A stretch of 64,000 bases of DNA from Eremophila alpestris peregrina (lineage: Eukaryota; Chordata; Aves; Passeriformes; Alaudidae): the NCBI GenBank assembly GCA_009792885.1, contig WMCF01000015.1, positions 7,664,791 through 7,728,790 on the forward strand, written 5' to 3'. The notes under the pieces are model-generated. The model saw only the letters and a program-made list of their open reading frames with translations, had not been told where the DNA came from and ran no database searches. Each line of letters opens with the position of its first letter. Position 1 is the stretch's first letter. A program made the position numbers and the translations under genes. This document shows, in pieces, positions 59,822 to 64,000 of the stretch.

Positions 59822-62800
59822 TAGAAACATGACGTTAGTATGATGGACTTTATCAATATTTTATTTTAAGACCATGCCTATGAAACAATATCCAATGAGG
59901 AAAACATCCAGGTTGTCCCAAGGTCAGCTTAAAAGTTGTGGTGGGGTCCTATGCAGTATCAGTAGCACTGTTTTTTCTCAACACAAATGAGCCTAAGTTT
60001 CAATATAGATTTTTCCATGGAACTACTCATTTGTGCAAATGGATTGTCACAGGTTTTCACTAGCTGATTATCTGGGCCTTGATTTTAATATTTTTTTAAA
60101 TTGCATTTGTGTTTGATTGAAGTAAATACAGGGTTAGAGGGTTTTTTGTATTTTCACTCAGGTTTGTGTTCTAATGCTCACTTTGGACTGAGACTGTGCA
60201 TGCAAATGGTTTCTGTTTGAATTCATCACAGAAGAAATTCTCACAGATAAAAAATAAATTCAAAAGAGGAAAAATGTTGACTTTTTCTCTGGTAGCTTGC
60301 ACTAGTTGACGAAGCTTGACATACATCTCAGCTCTTTCAAACTGAACAAATCTCATTTCAGATATAAGGAAAAATTTATTGTGTTACTGAAATTGCATTA
60401 AAACATACCAAAAAAAAATCAAGACAGAGACACTTAGTAATTAAGAAACAAAATAATTCCAACAAGCATTGACTCTATTTTTAAAGAGCGTAAAATATAA
60501 TTTAATTATAAGTCAATCTACCAAAATTAATAAACTACTCACAATAGACAGTTCTTAAACTGTCTTTCCTACAATGGTCACACATACTGAAGAACTGGTT
60601 TTAATTCTGTTTTGGTTTCTTTTTATGAGCAGGAGTCATATGTAGTAATTGTGAGGGACTAGTGTCCACTGGAAGCCCTGAGTTTCCTCAGATGCTGCCA
60701 CCTGGAGCAGCAGTTTGTAAGATTATGCTGAAGGTGTTTTCGAAGCCAATTTTTCAAAAGCATTAAACTTCCTAGCAGAAGTGATGGGTGTCATTTCCAG
60801 AAAGCCTCAAAGATGCTAAGGGCAGCCTACAGAAGGGAACTGAAATGTTCATCTATGCTCCAGAAACACTGATCCCAGGAAATTATCTCTAACACTAAGC
60901 CAGGTGATCTGTAATGTTTTATGCTCACATGGCTTTAGCATGTGGAACCCCTGGACAGGCAGGTTGCATTCACAGCCTTGCACATCACAGGTTTCCTCTG
61001 TGTCCAGCATGCAGATCCTATGGTTTAATTATTGCTATTTTTCTAATCTTTTCAGACTTTTTAGTTTCACTTGTCATGATGGTGCAGCCAGTATGGGACT
61101 GGGTGCTCTGAAGACAATAAATGATTCAAAGTGAGCATGGAGTTGTGCAGGGGTGGCTAAAAACATAATATCTCAGCTAGACAGGAGAAAAGAACTTATA
61201 GATTTCTGCATGATTTTTTAGTGAATTTACTTTCAGAAAGAGTACATTAAACGTGTCATACATCACATAATATCCATTGCGAACCTCCACCCACAGCCCC
61301 AGTTGTTAAATGATTTTAGCTTCTGAGATATCCATTCAGAACAGGGTTTGGTTTTGGTGTGGGGTTCTCCCTCTCTCTCTCTCCCCCTCATTATGTTATT
61401 TATGAACTTATTTATGTTTGTTCAATTTTGCACTTGAAATAGGAGTATTTGCCTATTCTGTATGCAAGAACTTGATGTTACTTTAAATTTCCATGGTTCC
61501 CTAAAACTATCCTTTTTTTTGTGCTACACTGCTTTGCTGAAATTAGTTTGGGGTTAAGAAAGAAGAAGAATAAAATGGACTCCCCGTGAGCATTTAATTT
61601 TCTTTGTGTGTTGATTAGAGAGGAATTCTTTTCAGGAGAAGATTATAATCATTTGTTTCAAAACAGATTTTTAAAGACAAAACCTCAGCAATAAATTAAA
61701 ATGACACTGTTACACAGTTAATTGCACACTGTTACAATATCTTGCACTGCTGGTTTACAGGATCTCAGATACTGAATACATATTCAAAAGGGGACAAGTA
61801 GATTGTTGATTCTTGTCAACAAGGCAAGACATAAAAAATAGACATAAAAAATTGCATATATTGCTAATAGCATTCATTTCTCTAGGCAAATTACCAGTAT
61901 CGGAGTTTTATTTACATCCCATGAAACTCACATTCTGTTTAATATTCCACAATAAATTACACCACGTTCTTTAGTAGGATTATTGTAGTGAATTTGAATT
62001 AGAGAAATGAACAGGCTTTTCAATATTTTCTGCATACTGACAATAGAGAATCTCTTATATTATTCCCTGCTGGCAGGAAAGATGAAATTTTTTTTTGTAT
62101 GTGGTTGGGTTTTTTTCTGTTTGTTTTGTTTTAATTTCTGAGAGGGAGGGTGAGGACAGATAATGCAAAATTTCACTCCTTTCTGTACATTTTTCTCAAT
62201 CATTTAAACAAAAATCATACTACTTGTGAAAGTGAAAAGCAGAATGTCTACTAAAGGATAATAAGTGTTATTTAATTAAGCTAAAGAAAATATATCAGTG
62301 AAGACATAAATTGAGGACAATGTGTGGAAATGTTATGCTTACTAGAAACGGTAAAAGTGGCAAATAACGATTGTACTTAAAATATTTTGTCTCTTTGCTT
62401 CACACTCTACACAGAGAATACAGCAAATACATAAATTTTTCCCTAGTGTTCTGTAGTAGTGGCATATATTTATAAATCACATGATAGAATTTGATCAGAT
62501 TGTCTGATTATATAAGGGTAACAACCACATACAAATGACTATGCGGAATATTTCACATTGAAACAATGTTAAAAATATGCGACTAAAACTACCAAAAATA
62601 AATGTATTTTGTATCTTTTCCATGGGGGAAATACGGATTATCAAATAGAAAAAATCTAGATAGTCTGAGCAGGTAGTTTCAGGTTTTCCAGGTTTTAATA
62701 GCTGAAGTGAAACAAATCTATTCTGAAAGGGCTGTAGCTATTTAGGGCCTTAATTAGGTGATTATATGAAAAATTTAAATTGAAATGTTCTCTTAAAAAT

Positions 62801-64000
62801 TATTCTTTTAAACTGAAATACATTTTCAGCTAATGTCTTTTTTGTGTTTTTCAATAAATGATTTAGAGTTCTGCAGTAGGAAGCAGTAAACAAGACATCA
62901 AATCTGCCTTCTTACTGCATTTTTAATGTAATAATTCCCCAAATATTCTGAATTAATTTTGGTTCTTCCTGCAATATTTCCCCAAATTCAGGTTTCTTTA
63001 TATAGGTGAATTAGGAACAAGAAATTCTTCAGGACTTGTGGAAGAAATCAGACTAGATGATAGCAGTGATCTATCTATATTTAGCTTTATATTTTTTCAG
63101 TGTTTTTAAATACCAGAGACAATTAAAAGTGGCCTCCATCCCACCTAAAACTGGAAAGTAGATAACTATCTATATCTGAGCTAGACATCCTTAGGACTTG
63201 CACAGCTGAGAAAAAAATGTGTGTCTCAGGACAGTTCATCATATCTTGTTTAGAAATGGCTAATTCTCTGCAGAGACTGTTAAAAATTGTAGAGCCAGTG
63301 ATTCAAATGTAAGCATCACTTTTGTAAGATTTACATTTGTTTATTCACTTTATCCTCTCTAAAACAATGAACAAGCAATTAGCAATACTAGAATAAGAAT
63401 TTCTGGAGTGGTCTTTTTTTTTCATCCTATTAACTGTTTCCAGAGGAACAAACTCAAGCAGACAATCACAGAAAGTCATATCACAGACTTTTGTTTACCT
63501 CTCTCTCATCTTACTCCAGCTATATGAAATTGGGGAATTCTGCTTACACAATTCTTAAAAAGAAATAATTATCAGCCTAGTTTAGGAACTACAAGTGCAG
63601 ATCTTGACATGTATATAAACAAACAAAAAAAGATAGTACCTACACTCATTTTTTCAATGCATAGAAAATACTGACATCATTTATTTGCCTTTAGCACCAT
63701 CTCATTTTTAGTTACAGATAATTCACGATGTTTGTCTGATTTTATGATCTTAGGTTTTTTCTTCAGGTGAACATATTTTAAAGAAAAGTGTGGGGGTTTT
63801 ATTTGGGTTTGGTTTTTTTTTTTTCCATTTAAATCTTCATTTGCCTTCATGAGTCATATTAGTTTTTGTTTGTTTGTTTTTTGGTTTTTTTTTCAGGAAA
63901 CCTGGGTAAATGAACACCAATTCTTCTAGGTGAATGGAAAGGAATGGTTCAAAATGACATGGGAATACTCACTAGGAAGCTGTTAAATTATAGTCAGACA
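59822..64000. other. AT-rich unique DNA with simple tracts
   Basis: No gene or transposon recognised. It has a (CT)n run at 61368-61389, G/T-rich tracts at 62095-62140 and 63785-63895, and a possible regulatory-like stretch at 62690-62790 (TTTAGGGCCTTAATTAGGTG). Short frames at 60171-60356 (minus) and 60904-61134 (plus) are not supported by splice signals. Confidence 0.45.
61368..61389. repeat. (CT)n tract
   Basis: About 18 bases of CT dinucleotides within a pyrimidine run; simple repeat. Confidence 0.85.

Overview
The window looks like ordinary AT-rich, non-coding nuclear DNA from a bird. Two families of dispersed repeat support this. The first is the avian CR1 LINE, with seven 3'-anchored fragments (four on the minus strand-type orientation or close to it, the rest on the plus strand); several still show the CR1 ORF2 C-terminus or the tail ending in ATTCTATGATTCT-like repeats. 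The second is a set of solo long terminal repeats (LTRs) that resemble families I know from passerine genomes. A passerine or other neoavian source is my best guess, but it is an inference from recalled repeat families, not from a search. CpG is sparse and there is no CpG island. I found no tRNA, rRNA, CRISPR array or complete protein-coding gene. The window is best read as a gene desert or the inside of a very large intron.

Layout. 1-8.5 kb is AT-rich unique DNA with a homeodomain/POU-motif-rich block (0.78-1.32 kb) and two long A-runs at 3.5 kb, one next to an ambiguous base. 8.58-9.04 kb is a minus-strand CR1 with a well-kept ORF2 C-terminus. 13.2-15.9 kb holds an A/C-rich tract and a G/T-rich tract in inverted arrangement, with a 3'-truncated LTR between them. 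20-25.7 kb holds an ancient LINE-like scrap, two short coding-like ORFs (21.9 and 24.5 kb) of unknown identity, a compact block that may be conserved regulatory DNA (22.9-23.2 kb) and a GC-richer LTR-like block (25.3 kb). 28.3-28.7 kb is a plus-strand CR1. 32.8-36.7 kb is a nest of three LTRs, one CR1 and one unclassified GC-richer block. 40.0-42.0 kb is the longest CR1, carrying endonuclease and linker relics joined by an internal deletion to the 3' end. 43.2-43.6 kb is another CR1. 46.9-50.0 kb has three solo LTRs in 3.1 kb. 50-58.4 kb is mostly unique DNA. 58.5-58.65 kb is a CR1 scrap, 59.59-59.82 kb is a relic of an older non-LTR reverse transcriptase, and the rest is unique AT-rich DNA.

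No operon or pathway can be described. The repeats are passive, all coding sequence in them is broken, and none of the LTRs has adjacent gag, pol or env sequence. The items most worth checking are the ancient reverse-transcriptase relic near 59.7 kb, the two orphan ORFs near 22.0 and 24.5 kb, the mosaic LTR at 35.2-35.7 kb, and the blocks that look like conserved regulatory DNA. I saw no sign of a new biological system.
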